DNA of 48,151 nt from SIG452 sp045540295 (GTDB taxonomy: Bacteria; Bacillota; Clostridia; UMGS1840): NCBI GenBank assembly GCA_045540295.1, contig JAZQGY010000012.1:1-48151 (forward strand), given 5' to 3'. The position numbers and the translations under genes were made by a program. Below the pieces are notes generated by a model. It was not told where the DNA came from. It saw nothing but the letters and a program-made list of their open reading frames with translations, and did no database searches. This document shows positions 1 through 8,051 of this stretch, piece after piece. The first letter of the stretch is position 1, and each line of letters opens with the position of its first letter.

Positions 1-2258
1 TCCGTCATTTTTGCAAGACCTCTTGCATAGCCGTCCTTACCCTCAATATAGGTATATCCCATATAGAACGAGCTGTCATTCTTGATGATACCGATAACCC
101 AGCCATCATTGGATTCCTCGTAGTCATAAACATCTGTTGCAACCGTCTTACCGCTAAGCTCCTTTACCTCGCCGCTATTTGTAAGGTAATGATTTGCGGT
201 GGCTTTTTTTACATTTGTTGCAATTTTCTTCTTTTCATATTCAGAGGTAACGCCGTAAAGCGTGCCGTCTGCGGTTACAATGTTTCTCTGGGTGTAAAGG
301 GTATCAATCTTGTGCGTATAATAGGAATAGCTGACAACATCCCTGATTTCGTTTTTTATAACGGGGTCTATTTGTTTGAAATCAACACCCACCTGATAAT
401 ATACGTTATCAGGCGTTACAAATTCCTCATCGCCGAGTATATGGTTTGCATTGTAGTTTGGTGTCACGTTAAGTTCAGGATATGTTTTATACTCGTAGTT
501 TATTATCTTGGCAGGCGGAAGAAGCTTTTCTGCATCAGCCTTATTTGTAAGCATAATCTTATCGGTTACAAACGAGAATGACTTTGTACTTCTGCTCTTA
601 TCCTCGTCCGCTGCAAAGAAATTATCTATCTGTGAATAGAGGATTGTTGAGGTTGAGCCAAGGAAGTGTGAAAATGTAATAAAGTTTCCGCTTGCATCCG
701 TTGCCACGATAACTGCGGCGGGAGTAAGCTTTCTTACAAACTGTTTGTTTTCATCGTATATATCTGCGGAAATTACGATGGTATCCTTTGTAAGATTATA
801 TACCTTTGCCCAGTCAGATTCCTTTCCGTTCATAACCAAGTCATATTCCGCTTCGTCAATGATACCGAGTCTGGTAACAGCAATTTCTTTACCGACGGTA
901 CCGTATGTTCCAAGGTAACTTATTTTGACGTAATGGTTCTGATAATCACTTCTCTTTACCTGCGGAGCAAAGCTTGGTTGTATACCTATCGTTTCGTCAT
1001 AGAATCGGGTTCCGATATCGAACTGCTGTATAGAGCCGGCTTCCATATTGTAAGGTACGCCGAAATTGGTGCCGTATACATGGGTAATCGGTATGTATTT
1101 TCCGAAAAGGCTGCCTTCATCAATATCCGTGGTCTTGCCTTCTGTCGGACTTGTTACTGTCGGCTCTTTTTCCTGATTGGTTGTTTTATCAGAGTTTGTT
1201 TCACTGTCGGTATCCTCGACCTTTATAAACGAAACGTTCTGAGTAGCAGCAAGTCTTGGGTAATACTTGCCCCCTGTCTGCTTCATGGAATCAAAATCCA
1301 CAGGCATATAAGATTTATAACCGTTGGAAGCCGTAATTGTCAGGTACACGTCCTTGATATCGGTTTCGGATATTTCTTCCTTATATGAGCTGTTGGAAAA
1401 CGAGTTCTTGCCAACAATTTTGAAATCTTTACTGCTTGAAAAGAACTGAACCCAGTTATTTCCGTTGGAATTATATCCGACACCCATATAGCGGAATTCG
1501 GGATTAAGAATATTGGCACGGTGTCCGGGGCTGTTCATCCATGATTCTACAACCTCCGCAGGATTACGCTGACCCCTTGCGATGTTTTCTCCGACATTAC
1601 TCCAGGTATAAGTGGAAGGAATTGCCGAGTAGCAATCGCTTCCGTCGGGTCTGTCATGAGAAAAAGTGGTTACAAGCTCCTTTTCACGAATATCGCAGAT
1701 ATCCTGAAGAGTACCGTTCATGGAAAGCGAATCAAGACCTTCCTTGGCACGTTCAATATTACAAAGTCTTAAAACCTCCCATTCAAACTCGTTGACAGAA
1801 AGCTCGCTGTATTTTGCTTTGCTGAGGTCCCGTGCAACACCTCCTGCCTGTCCACCTTCGGTTTTACTGCCGACGTTAAAGGTGTAACAGATCACAGCCT
1901 GCTTTTTATCCTCGGTAAGACTTTTCATTTCAGAAAGCTGACCGTTGATTTTGGTTGTGGATTTAACGTATTTTATATATTTATCCTGACCTGCCTTTAT
2001 TCTGACGGTAACGGAAACCTTATATGAGTTACCCTCAATAAAACAGCCGTTGTCATCAAAATCGCCGTCCCATTCCACCTTTACAACCTCGGTGCTTGCC
2101 GTTGAGGGAACAGAGCCCGAATTTACCGGCTTTTCACCTGTCACTGGCTCGGTTACTGTAATATTGAAAATATTTACAACCGACGCAGCAAACACATTTG
2201 TTGGAAGTATGCTGATAAGCATACATAAGCATAAAATTGTACTTAATAACTTTTTCAA
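1..2258 (-). CDS. Secreted CAP/SCP-domain protein, C-terminus cut by window edge
   Basis: The frame is open from a TTG at 2258 to base 1, about 752 residues, so the 3' end lies outside the window. The TTG follows an AAGGA ribosome site about 8 nt upstream. An ATG at 2265 is in another frame that soon stops. Residues 1-25 form a signal peptide ending NVFAAS. Residues about 155-277 are a CAP (SCP/PR-1) domain with the cavity residues H201, E224 in GENIARGQ and H246 in SPGHRANIL. The roughly 475 residues after it are beta-rich and match no family I recognise. Bacterial CAP proteins are secreted and mostly uncharacterised, and some are spore-coat or wall associated. The domain call is firm but the function is not. 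Confidence 0.85.
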   Translation of the reverse strand, partial: MKKLLSTILCLCMLISILPTNVFAASVVNIFNITVTEPVTGEKPVNSGSVPSTASTEVVKVEWDGDFDDNGCFIEGNSYKVSVTVRIKAGQDKYIKYVKSTTKINGQLSEMKSLTEDKKQAVICYTFNVGSKTEGGQAGGVARDLSKAKYSELSVNEFEWEVLRLCNIERAKEGLDSLSMNGTLQDICDIREKELVTTFSHDRPDGSDCYSAIPSTYTWSNVGENIARGQRNPAEVVESWMNSPGHRANILNPEFRYMGVGYNSNGNNWVQFFSSSKDFKIVGKNSFSNSSYKEEISETDIKDVYLTITASNGYKSYMPVDFDSMKQTGGKYYPRLAATQNVSFIKVEDTDSETNSDKTTNQEKEPTVTSPTEGKTTDIDEGSLFGKYIPITHVYGTNFGVPYNMEAGSIQQFDIGTRFYDETIGIQPSFAPQVKRSDYQNHYVKISYLGTYGTVGKEIAVTRLGIIDEAEYDLVMNGKESDWAKVYNLTKDTIVISADIYDENKQFVRKLTPAAVIVATDASGNFITFSHFLGSTSTILYSQIDNFFAADEDKSRSTKSFSFVTDKIMLTNKADAEKLLPPAKIINYEYKTYPELNVTPNYNANHILGDEEFVTPDNVYYQVGVDFKQIDPVIKNEIRDVVSYSYYTHKIDTLYTQRNIVTADGTLYGVTSEYEKKKIATNVKKATANHYLTNSGEVKELSGKTVATDVYDYEESNDGWVIGIIKNDSSFYMGYTYIEGKDGYARGLAKMT

Positions 2259-2328
2259 TGTTCATTCCTTCTTTCTTTATAATATAGTAAATTTTTATTT
2301 TTTTAATAGCGTACAAAAAAACGGGCAC

Positions 2329-2601
2329 TTATTTACAACTCATTTTCTTTGCAAATTCTTTTACCTGTTGTTTTCTCTTTTTAGAGAGTTCTGTCGCAAG
2401 ACATTTCGGGCATCTTGTAAGTGTTTTTGAACGGCTTCGCACCTGCGTCTGCCACGAGTGACCTTTTTCGCATTTCCACCATACCGGAACAGAACTGCTC
2501 GGGCTGACAGTTTCAGGGGTGAACGGCATGTTTTTTTCGTCATCCCACTCGGATAATAAATACTCCTTTCCTTCCTTAATGCAATAATCCTTTAATTTCA
2601 A
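2329..2601 (-). CDS. Small treble-clef/zinc-ribbon protein (DUF4379-like)
   Basis: This protein of about 90 residues has the pattern WWKCEKGHSW...RCPKC, a Cys/His set typical of the 'probable zinc-ribbon' repeat (DUF4379, PF14311). That family often occurs in mobile-element proteins resembling restriction endonucleases. Here only one repeat is present, followed by a basic tail. I place the start at TTG 2601 because GGAGG lies 9 nt before it. The ATG at 2610 touches the Shine-Dalgarno sequence and the ATG at 2619 has none. It lies upstream of the CAP gene on the same strand and divergent from the MerR gene. It may bind nucleic acid, but no function can be assigned. Confidence 0.65.
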   Translation of the reverse strand: MKLKDYCIKEGKEYLLSEWDDEKNMPFTPETVSPSSSVPVWWKCEKGHSWQTQVRSRSKTLTRCPKCLATELSKKRKQQVKEFAKKMSCK

Positions 2602-2750
2602 ATTTATCATCCTCCACATCTTGAAAAATCAGATATTATATGTTATACTAATCATACACCGTACATTAATGGGCGATGCAAGTGTTTTTTGAGAAATTTT
2701 TCGAATTTTTTCAAAATTATTTATTTTATACAAAAAACGAGGATTATTTT

Positions 2751-3515
2751 ATGGATAATAACAATTTATTTTCCATCGGCGAGATAGCAAAAGCCGTTGG
2801 AATCACAAGAAAAATTATATTGAACTATGAAACAAAAGGTCTTATTACTCCTGACAAAAAAGACGGCACTACGGGTAACAGATATTACACCATTGATACC
2901 TTTACACAAATCCGTACAATCCGTGTATTTCAGGACTTAGGGCTGTCACTTGACGAAATAAGAACATATTTCAGCGATACAACGGATTTACAGCCGATGA
3001 TAGAACGGCTTGAGAAAATGCGTGATGAACTTATTCTGACAATAGAAAAACTCAAAGAGAGAACGCAGAAAAAAGGTGATGTTATACGGGAAATCACTAT
3101 TGAACCGCAGACGATATACTGCCGTGTGTATAAATCAACCTCTATTGCTGACAAGACAAATCTTTTGAGAGATACTGCTCTTGAAGCTATGAGATTACAC
3201 GGAACCGATACAACAAGGAGAATGTATTTCACCGAGTATTCTGCGAATGCTCCGCAAGATATTTCATATTGTGTTGCTGTGCCTCAAGGAAGCGAAGGTG
3301 AATACATAAAGCATCTCCCCGAACTCAAAGCAATTTCCTTCTTTCATCATGGTGCTTATGAGGATATTCCCGAAGCACGAAAAAAACTTCTTTCCTATGC
3401 AGAAGAAAATAATCTGACGCTGACAGGTGTATTCCGTAATATTTATCTTGAAGGACCGCCACAACATAAAGATAAAAGCAAGTTCATCACACAGATTATT
3501 GCGATAATTGAATAA
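2751..3515 (+). CDS. MerR-family regulator with GyrI-like effector domain (BltR/BmrR type)
   Basis: A protein of 254 residues. The N-terminal MerR helix-turn-helix reads FSIGEIAKAVGITRKIILNY and is followed by the wing (GNRYY) and a long coiled dimerisation helix (about residues 75-115). The C-terminal half resembles the GyrI/SOUL effector-binding fold of BmrR-like multidrug sensors (IEPQTIYCR near its start, AYEDIPEA later). The ATG at 2751 has GAGG about 9 nt upstream; the extra 25 codons of the longer frame are AT-rich junk. Such regulators activate exporters by untwisting long-spacer promoters, but no transporter is adjacent here, so the target is unknown. A hairpin terminator follows at once. 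Confidence 0.85.
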   Translation: MDNNNLFSIGEIAKAVGITRKIILNYETKGLITPDKKDGTTGNRYYTIDTFTQIRTIRVFQDLGLSLDEIRTYFSDTTDLQPMIERLEKMRDELILTIEKLKERTQKKGDVIREITIEPQTIYCRVYKSTSIADKTNLLRDTALEAMRLHGTDTTRRMYFTEYSANAPQDISYCVAVPQGSEGEYIKHLPELKAISFFHHGAYEDIPEARKKLLSYAEENNLTLTGVFRNIYLEGPPQHKDKSKFITQIIAIIE

Positions 3516-3524
3516 AAAAGAATG

Positions 3525-3565
3525 AGCCTCTGAGGATTTACTGTCCTTGGAGGCTTTAATTTTTA
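3525..3565 (+). terminator. Terminator of the MerR gene
   Basis: The hairpin pairs AGCCTC/GAGGCT and then AGGA/TCCT around the loop TTTACTG, followed by TTAATTTTT. It begins about 10 nt after the stop codon. Confidence 0.8.
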
Positions 3566-3588
3566 CTCAATAATTTCTTTGCAAAACA

Positions 3589-3660
3589 AAATGCAATACT
3601 CGTCTGAAGCTAAGATTTATACACTCAAAAATATAAATCAAACAAACAAGTATTGCATTT
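3589..3660. repeat. Nested inverted repeats in non-coding DNA
   Basis: Arms AAATGCAATACT (3589-3600) and AGTATTGCATTT (3649-3660) are perfect 12-bp complements. Inside them GATTTATA (3614-3621) pairs with TATAAATC (3632-3639). There is no reading frame. It could be a degenerate transposon end, a small MITE-like element or a structured transcript. The neighbouring sequence shows no transposase. Confidence 0.55.
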
Positions 3661-3700
3661 CACTTTACAATTAAGGACCAAAATGTAGCATATTAACGAA

Positions 3701-3734
3701 AAAAGGCAATAGTCCGCTACGGCTATTGCCTTTT
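3701..3734 (-). terminator. Bidirectional terminator below the CFI-box gene
   Basis: AAAAGGCAATAG pairs with CTATTGCCTTTT around a 10-nt loop. Runs of A and T on both sides let it act on either strand. It sits about 25 bp past the stop of the minus-strand gene at 3760. Confidence 0.8.
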
Positions 3735-3759
3735 ACTATTTATCTTCGATTTCGCTGCT

Positions 3760-4074
3760 TTACCAGTTTTGATCCTGATATGGAGTAGACTTTACGCCTT
3801 GTGATTGCAATTTTGTAACCATTTTGTCCAGAGGTTTCTTCCACATTTTCTGAAACCAAAAGGTATCACCAAACCACTTTACAAGAATTGGACTGATGGC
3901 ATAATACATACGGATAAACGCCCTGCCCAACTGTGTTTTTGCAAGGGTATCATCTCTGAAACGACGAAGTGTCCACACTTGTGGGCAATCATAGGAACCG
4001 TATACAGCAGTGGCTACATAGCATCCTTTTTGAGTGGTATAATGATAATCCTCAAAAACTCCTTTGTTACCCAT
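3760..4074 (-). CDS. Stand-alone CFI-box-CTERM-type protein
   Basis: A protein of 104 residues. Residues about 18-65 (CYVATAVYGSYDCPQV, then LRRFRDDTL, then LGRAFIRMYYAISP) match the small 'CFI-box' domain that usually forms the C-terminus of larger bacterial proteins (typical wording CFIATAVYGS...LRxFRD). Here it is nearly the whole protein. The hydrophobic stretch YYAISPILVKWFG could lie on a membrane. The ATG at 4074 has GGAGG with a 7-nt spacer. The domain's function is not established. It has its own terminator and no operon partner. Confidence 0.75.
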   Translation of the reverse strand: MGNKGVFEDYHYTTQKGCYVATAVYGSYDCPQVWTLRRFRDDTLAKTQLGRAFIRMYYAISPILVKWFGDTFWFQKMWKKPLDKMVTKLQSQGVKSTPYQDQNW

Positions 4075-4235
4075 ACATCATTCCTCCAAACAACGGTTTT
4101 CTTAAATTATATCATACATAACCCTGAAAAGTCAACAAGAAGGAGTTCTGTAAAAGCTAAAGGTTGTATTTGATGTTTATAGAGTTTAAAAGCGATTAAT
4201 CTACAGGAAGCACCTCGGTTGCTTCGAGAGATAAA

Positions 4236-4282
4236 AAGCCTCTGTAGCATCCAAAATGATGTCACAGAGGCTTTCTTTTTTT
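4236..4282. terminator. Strong hairpin in the intergenic stretch 4075-4565
   Basis: AAGCCTCTGT pairs with ACAGAGGCTT around an 18-nt loop and is followed by a T-run on the plus strand. No plus-strand gene ends just before it, so it may belong to an element boundary or to an unrecognised short transcript. Confidence 0.6.
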
Positions 4283-4338
4283 AGCGGAGTTTGGTACGTG
4301 TATGATAAGGCTTTTGTGGTGGTTTTTTGGTTGGTTTT

Positions 4339-4358
4339 GTTCTAACTCTGTTCTAACT
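4339..4358 (+). repeat. Direct repeat GTTCTAACT x2 near element end
   Basis: GTTCTAACT occurs twice with an 11-bp period (4339-4347 and 4350-4358). Short phased direct repeats about 150 bp inside an attachment site are typical of integrase arm-type binding sites. That role is inferred. Confidence 0.4.
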
Positions 4359-4460
4359 TTTCGTCTCGAAATTTGAATTTTTTGAAAATTCCTAAAATTA
4401 GGAACTTTTTGAATCGACCTTTTCAAAACCCAGTGATACCAACGATTTTCGAGGTACAAG

Positions 4461-4500
4461 ATAACACGAAATAACACAAGATAAAGCGAGATAAAAAGGT
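4461..4500 (+). repeat. Four 10-bp phased ATAA repeats beside the tRNA tail
   Basis: ATAA begins exactly every 10 bp, at 4461, 4471, 4481 and 4491 (ATAACACGAA, ATAACACAAG, ATAAAGCGAG, ATAAAAAGGT). Helical phasing 11 bp before the attachment-like site suggests a protein-binding array, for example for integrase, excisionase or IHF-like proteins. No coding frame explains it. Confidence 0.5.
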
Positions 4501-4510
4501 GAAAATCCTC

Positions 4511-4533
4511 TTCAAATCCTACTGCCCCTGCCA
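4511..4533 (+). other. tRNA 3'-end fragment, probable attR (tRNA-Trp)
   Basis: The 23 nt can be read as a T-loop, the 3' side of the T-stem (CCTAC), an acceptor 3' strand TGCCCCT, discriminator G and CCA. That is the 3' end expected of a tRNA starting AGGGGCA, as bacterial tRNA-Trp does. The bases before it do not continue the tRNA. A terminator starts right after CCA, as behind a real tRNA gene. Tyrosine-recombinase elements leave such a 3' copy at their distal end, so the element should lie to the left, with the intact tRNA beyond the window. The tRNA identity comes from memory of family sequences. Confidence 0.65.
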
Positions 4534-4564
4534 AAAAGCACTTGCAATATGCAAGTGCTTTTTT
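4533..4564. terminator. Bidirectional terminator shared by tRNA tail and hsdR
   Basis: GCACTTGCA (4538-4546) pairs with TGCAAGTGC (4550-4558) around a 3-nt loop, with an A-run before and a T-run after. It serves hsdR on the minus strand, and in the undisrupted state probably the tRNA on the plus strand. Confidence 0.8.
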
Positions 4565-4565
4565 C

Positions 4566-7500
4566 TTATGCAGCCATGTTGGCATTAATGCGATCGATTA
4601 CACTTTTAATGCCGTACCACAATGTAATATCCGTAAAGATTTCAGCGACACTACCCTGATCGGTAAAAGGCGCTTCCTGTAACACAGAAAAATCTTTCAT
4701 CATTCCGTTTTGGATGATATATTCCACAATCTGATTCACAAAATAAATTTGTCTTGCATCCAGACTGGTACTGTTTAAAAACTCGGAAAAAGCTTCTTTT
4801 GCGGCATTCATATCCAATCCCACAATACTGCGGACAAATTCACCAAGAGGTGTTTCGCCGTATTCTGACAGATACTCTTCCTTCGTACCTACTTCGTTCC
4901 ACAAAATTGCTTCCAGCTGGGTGAGATCGTCTTTGGAAAGAGGAATGTTACTTTTCAATTTGGCAATGACATTATTATCTTGGTGTTGTCTTACATAATA
5001 TTCTGCTTTTGCTCTGTAGTTTTTTAAATCGTCATTTTCCAGTTCCGATTCCCGCCACTGCATATCCAGGATATCGTCATCCAGGGATGTATAATATACG
5101 ATACCGTTTTTGGGCAAATATTTCATCAAATCACGCAGAGCTTCTCTGATATGCTCAAACTCATTGATGCCGCAATTTTCCAAATATGCGGTATCCAGAA
5201 TTTTAGAAATCAGTTCCTTTTGTGCTGAAATTTCGGGAATATTGGCAACACTTGCGATTCCGCTGACTTTTTTTAACAAATCCGTTTTATGACGGTTATA
5301 CTTTTTGCCTATCAGATACGCCAGCTCGATTCCATACATCAGAGCATCAAACCGCACTGCACTTGCCTCATCATCATCAGGCAGAATCAGCGGTGCCAGT
5401 TCTTCTTTCAGCTTCAGAGTATCTTCAAAGGTAAGTGCCATATAGTTTTCTTCGTTGGCATAGAGTTCCACATATTTTAAGTGCTGTCTGACTGCAAAAT
5501 TCTTCTTATCAAGCTCCCGCACTTTGGAAACCAATTCAGACACCAATTCTTTTCGGAATGCAATCAGATCGTTGGTCTGATAAGCAATATCCTGCAGTTT
5601 AAAGATGATTTGTGCTTTCAGATGGAAGATTGCGCCCGAAAGAGCCATCTGTGTGCCTACCGGTTTTCCCCCATTCATTCTGAAAAATTCAAAATTGTTA
5701 CAGAAATCGAAAATATAGAATTTTTCCTTATCCTTTCCATCCAACAATCCGGGGCAAAGACGGGTTCCGCGCCCAATCATCTGCCAGAATTTCGCCTTAC
5801 TCATTACCTTTTTAAAGAATACCAGATTCAAAACCTCCGGCACATCAATACCGGTATCCAGCATATCAACGGAAATGGCAATCTGAGGCAATTTCTGAGG
5901 CTGGGAAAACTCATCAATCAAGCTTTGGGAATAGTTGATGGTGTTATCAATTATCTTTGCAAACCCTGGCAAATGGGGATACTGCTCGTTGAAGACCTCC
6001 AGAATTGCCTCTGCATGACGGTGGCTTTTTGCAAAAATGATGGTTTTGCCAAGCTTGTTGCCATAGTCGATATGGATTCCCTTTGTCATCAAGATATCCA
6101 ACACTTTCACAATGGTATCACGGTTAAATACCCATTCATTTAAAGCAGAAGAATTGATTTTCTCGGGAATTTCGCCATTTTCATCCTCAAAAGTATTTTC
6201 GTATGCTTCTTTTTCCTGGTCGGAAAGTTCTTCGTAGCAAATTCCCTGCTCCAAGAATTTCAATTTGGTTTCCACCGTTACATAATCCACCAAATAACCG
6301 TCTTTTACCGCTTGGGACATCTCGTAGCCATAGGTGGGAACACCACTTTGCAATTCAAAAATATCATAAGTATTTTTGTCAATTTCATCCTTTGGCGTAG
6401 CGGTTAAACCAACTAATGGCGCATCAAAATAATTGAAAATATCTCTGTATTTATTGTAAATGGAACGGTGAGCTTCGTCACAGATTAAAAGGTCAAAATG
6501 ACCGCTGGTAAAAAGCTTTCCTTCCTCGTCTTTGACTTCATCAATGCAGTTATACATAGTCTGATAGGTGGAAAATACACAATGCGCCGCAAAATTATCC
6601 TTTTCTTCGCACAAATTGGTCACCGATAAATCAGGCAACAGATTCACAAAAGAACGCTTTGCCTGGGTAACCAACGAGGTTCTGTCTGCTAAGAACAAAA
6701 TATTTTTCACCCAACCGTGTTCTAAAAGCACCTTGCATAACGCAATCACGGTTCTGGTTTTTCCGGAGCCTGTTGCCATAACCAAAAGCGCTTTTCTGCG
6801 GTTTTTTCTATCCAGAGCATCGCAAACCGCTTTGATAGCACCTTCCTGATAGTAACGCCCTGCAATATTTTTATCCACCATCACAGTTTTTAAGCTTGTC
6901 CGCATTCTGCGAAGGTTGAACATTTTTTCTAAGTCTCTTTTGGAATAACTAGTCGCTACCTTCCGCTCGGGATACTGTCCGTCATCAATTCGGGTTTCAA
7001 ATCCGTTGGTTAAAAAGATAACTGGACGTCTGCCATACTGTTTTTCCAAAATATCCGCATAAAGCTTTGCCTGCTGTTTTCCCACGGCAACATCCTTGCA
7101 GGTGCGTTTTGCTTCCACCACCGCTAAGGGTTTCATGGTATCGTCATATAACACATAATCTGCAAAACCCACTTCGGACTTGTTGGGCATACCGGGAAGC
7201 TCCACTTCATTGATCCAGTTTTTGCCTTCCAGCCAGCCTGCTTCCTGAAGCATAGTGTCAATATACAGTTTTCTGGTTTCATATTCAGAAATATCCAAAG
7301 GCTTTGGCACATAGGTCTGCTGCTGCTGGGCACGGCGGGCTGTCAGCTCGTCCTTTAATGCTTTATTTTCAGCAATCAGACTGTCTAAATCCACAGTTTT
7401 ATCCGTCACAAAGGACAGAGCTTCTTCGGTGGTAAGCTCTAACAGATTGGCATCAAACGAAACGGCTTTATATTCCTTTCCATAACAATATGCCACATAA

Positions 7501-7856
7501 TCCAGAAAATAAAATAAATTCTCCAGACATAATTTTGCCTGTTCTTTGGAAATCTTTTTGCCACCGTGAGCCGCTATGTTGCCCACCTTTCTGACAAAAT
7601 CCATTCGTCGGTAAATATCGTCTCCCACAACATCCCGAAAATCTTCACTGCCCATTAAGGCAACCAAAGTGGTGTCATAAGGCATTGCCAAAGCGTGATC
7701 CACAGAATACATCCATTTCACGGCAAACTCCATGGCACGCCGACAGTTAAACACCGACGCCGCCACATCAATATGTAACAATTTTTCAGCCGAAATCGCC
7801 ACATCCGAAAATGTGGCAAACTGCGAGTCAGATTGTAAAAAATCAAAGTTTGTCAT
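4566..7856 (-). CDS. hsdR: Type I restriction enzyme, R subunit
   Basis: A protein of 1096 residues that translocates DNA using ATP and cuts unmethylated DNA as part of the HsdR2M2S complex. Residues 1-150 form a DUF4145-like helical domain. After a coiled segment comes the PD-(D/E)xK nuclease (D233, then E248-A-K250 in VVEAK). The SF2 motor follows, with Walker A ATGSGKT at 361-367, DEAH at 460-463, LTATP at about 484 and GRGTRL as motif VI near 700. The C-terminus resembles the EcoEI R C-domain. All catalytic motifs are intact. It is the last gene of the hsdM-hsdS-abiH-ORF45-hsdR operon, with GAGGTG 7 nt before the ATG and a terminator after the stop. Confidence 0.95.
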   Translation of the reverse strand: MTNFDFLQSDSQFATFSDVAISAEKLLHIDVAASVFNCRRAMEFAVKWMYSVDHALAMPYDTTLVALMGSEDFRDVVGDDIYRRMDFVRKVGNIAAHGGKKISKEQAKLCLENLFYFLDYVAYCYGKEYKAVSFDANLLELTTEEALSFVTDKTVDLDSLIAENKALKDELTARRAQQQQTYVPKPLDISEYETRKLYIDTMLQEAGWLEGKNWINEVELPGMPNKSEVGFADYVLYDDTMKPLAVVEAKRTCKDVAVGKQQAKLYADILEKQYGRRPVIFLTNGFETRIDDGQYPERKVATSYSKRDLEKMFNLRRMRTSLKTVMVDKNIAGRYYQEGAIKAVCDALDRKNRRKALLVMATGSGKTRTVIALCKVLLEHGWVKNILFLADRTSLVTQAKRSFVNLLPDLSVTNLCEEKDNFAAHCVFSTYQTMYNCIDEVKDEEGKLFTSGHFDLLICDEAHRSIYNKYRDIFNYFDAPLVGLTATPKDEIDKNTYDIFELQSGVPTYGYEMSQAVKDGYLVDYVTVETKLKFLEQGICYEELSDQEKEAYENTFEDENGEIPEKINSSALNEWVFNRDTIVKVLDILMTKGIHIDYGNKLGKTIIFAKSHRHAEAILEVFNEQYPHLPGFAKIIDNTINYSQSLIDEFSQPQKLPQIAISVDMLDTGIDVPEVLNLVFFKKVMSKAKFWQMIGRGTRLCPGLLDGKDKEKFYIFDFCNNFEFFRMNGGKPVGTQMALSGAIFHLKAQIIFKLQDIAYQTNDLIAFRKELVSELVSKVRELDKKNFAVRQHLKYVELYANEENYMALTFEDTLKLKEELAPLILPDDDEASAVRFDALMYGIELAYLIGKKYNRHKTDLLKKVSGIASVANIPEISAQKELISKILDTAYLENCGINEFEHIREALRDLMKYLPKNGIVYYTSLDDDILDMQWRESELENDDLKNYRAKAEYYVRQHQDNNVIAKLKSNIPLSKDDLTQLEAILWNEVGTKEEYLSEYGETPLGEFVRSIVGLDMNAAKEAFSEFLNSTSLDARQIYFVNQIVEYIIQNGMMKDFSVLQEAPFTDQGSVAEIFTDITLWYGIKSVIDRINANMAA

Positions 7857-7868
7857 TTGGGTTCACCT

Positions 7869-8006
7869 CTATTTTAGAGCTTGTTTCTTAATTTCATCTA
7901 TCATATGTTTATAAAGCTCTTTTTCAAATTCTGTTAAATATGAATCTGAATGTATCTTCATTTTATTTAAAAGTGCAAGAACTTCCACAAAATTGTCTTT
8001 ATTCAT
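7869..8006 (-). CDS. 45-aa ORF between abiH and hsdR
   Basis: ATG at 8006, preceded by GGCGAGGT, opens a frame of 45 codons (MNKDNFVEVL... ending KKQALK) with a TAG at 7869. The stop lies just upstream of the hsdR ribosome site, an arrangement that suggests translational coupling. The product is mostly charged amphipathic helix with no membrane segment or Cys. I do not recognise a family. Its position inside a defence operon makes a helper, antitoxin-like or modulator role conceivable, but nothing in the sequence shows it. Confidence 0.6.
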   Translation of the reverse strand: MNKDNFVEVLALLNKMKIHSDSYLTEFEKELYKHMIDEIKKQALK

Positions 8007-8051
8007 TATTTTACCTCGCCTATAATGCCATTAATTTTAATTATAGTCTGC

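Noticed and set aside
2050..2430. A plus-strand frame over the CAP start and zinc-ribbon gene
   Set aside because: It is antisense to two better-supported minus-strand genes and shows no family features.
3805..4173. A plus-strand frame opposite the CFI-box gene
   Set aside because: The minus-strand frame has a recognisable domain and a strong ribosome site; this one has neither.
4200..4235. A small hairpin (CTCG...CGAG) as a separate terminator or sRNA
   Set aside because: The stem is only 4 bp with no T-run; chance pairing is likely.
4262..4585. A 107-codon minus-strand open frame across the tRNA tail
   Set aside because: It runs through two hairpin terminators and the tRNA fragment, lacks a ribosome site and looks like no protein family.
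5481..6143. A 220-codon plus-strand frame inside hsdR
   Set aside because: It is antisense to the conserved helicase region of hsdR, has no start signals and reads as a codon-bias shadow.
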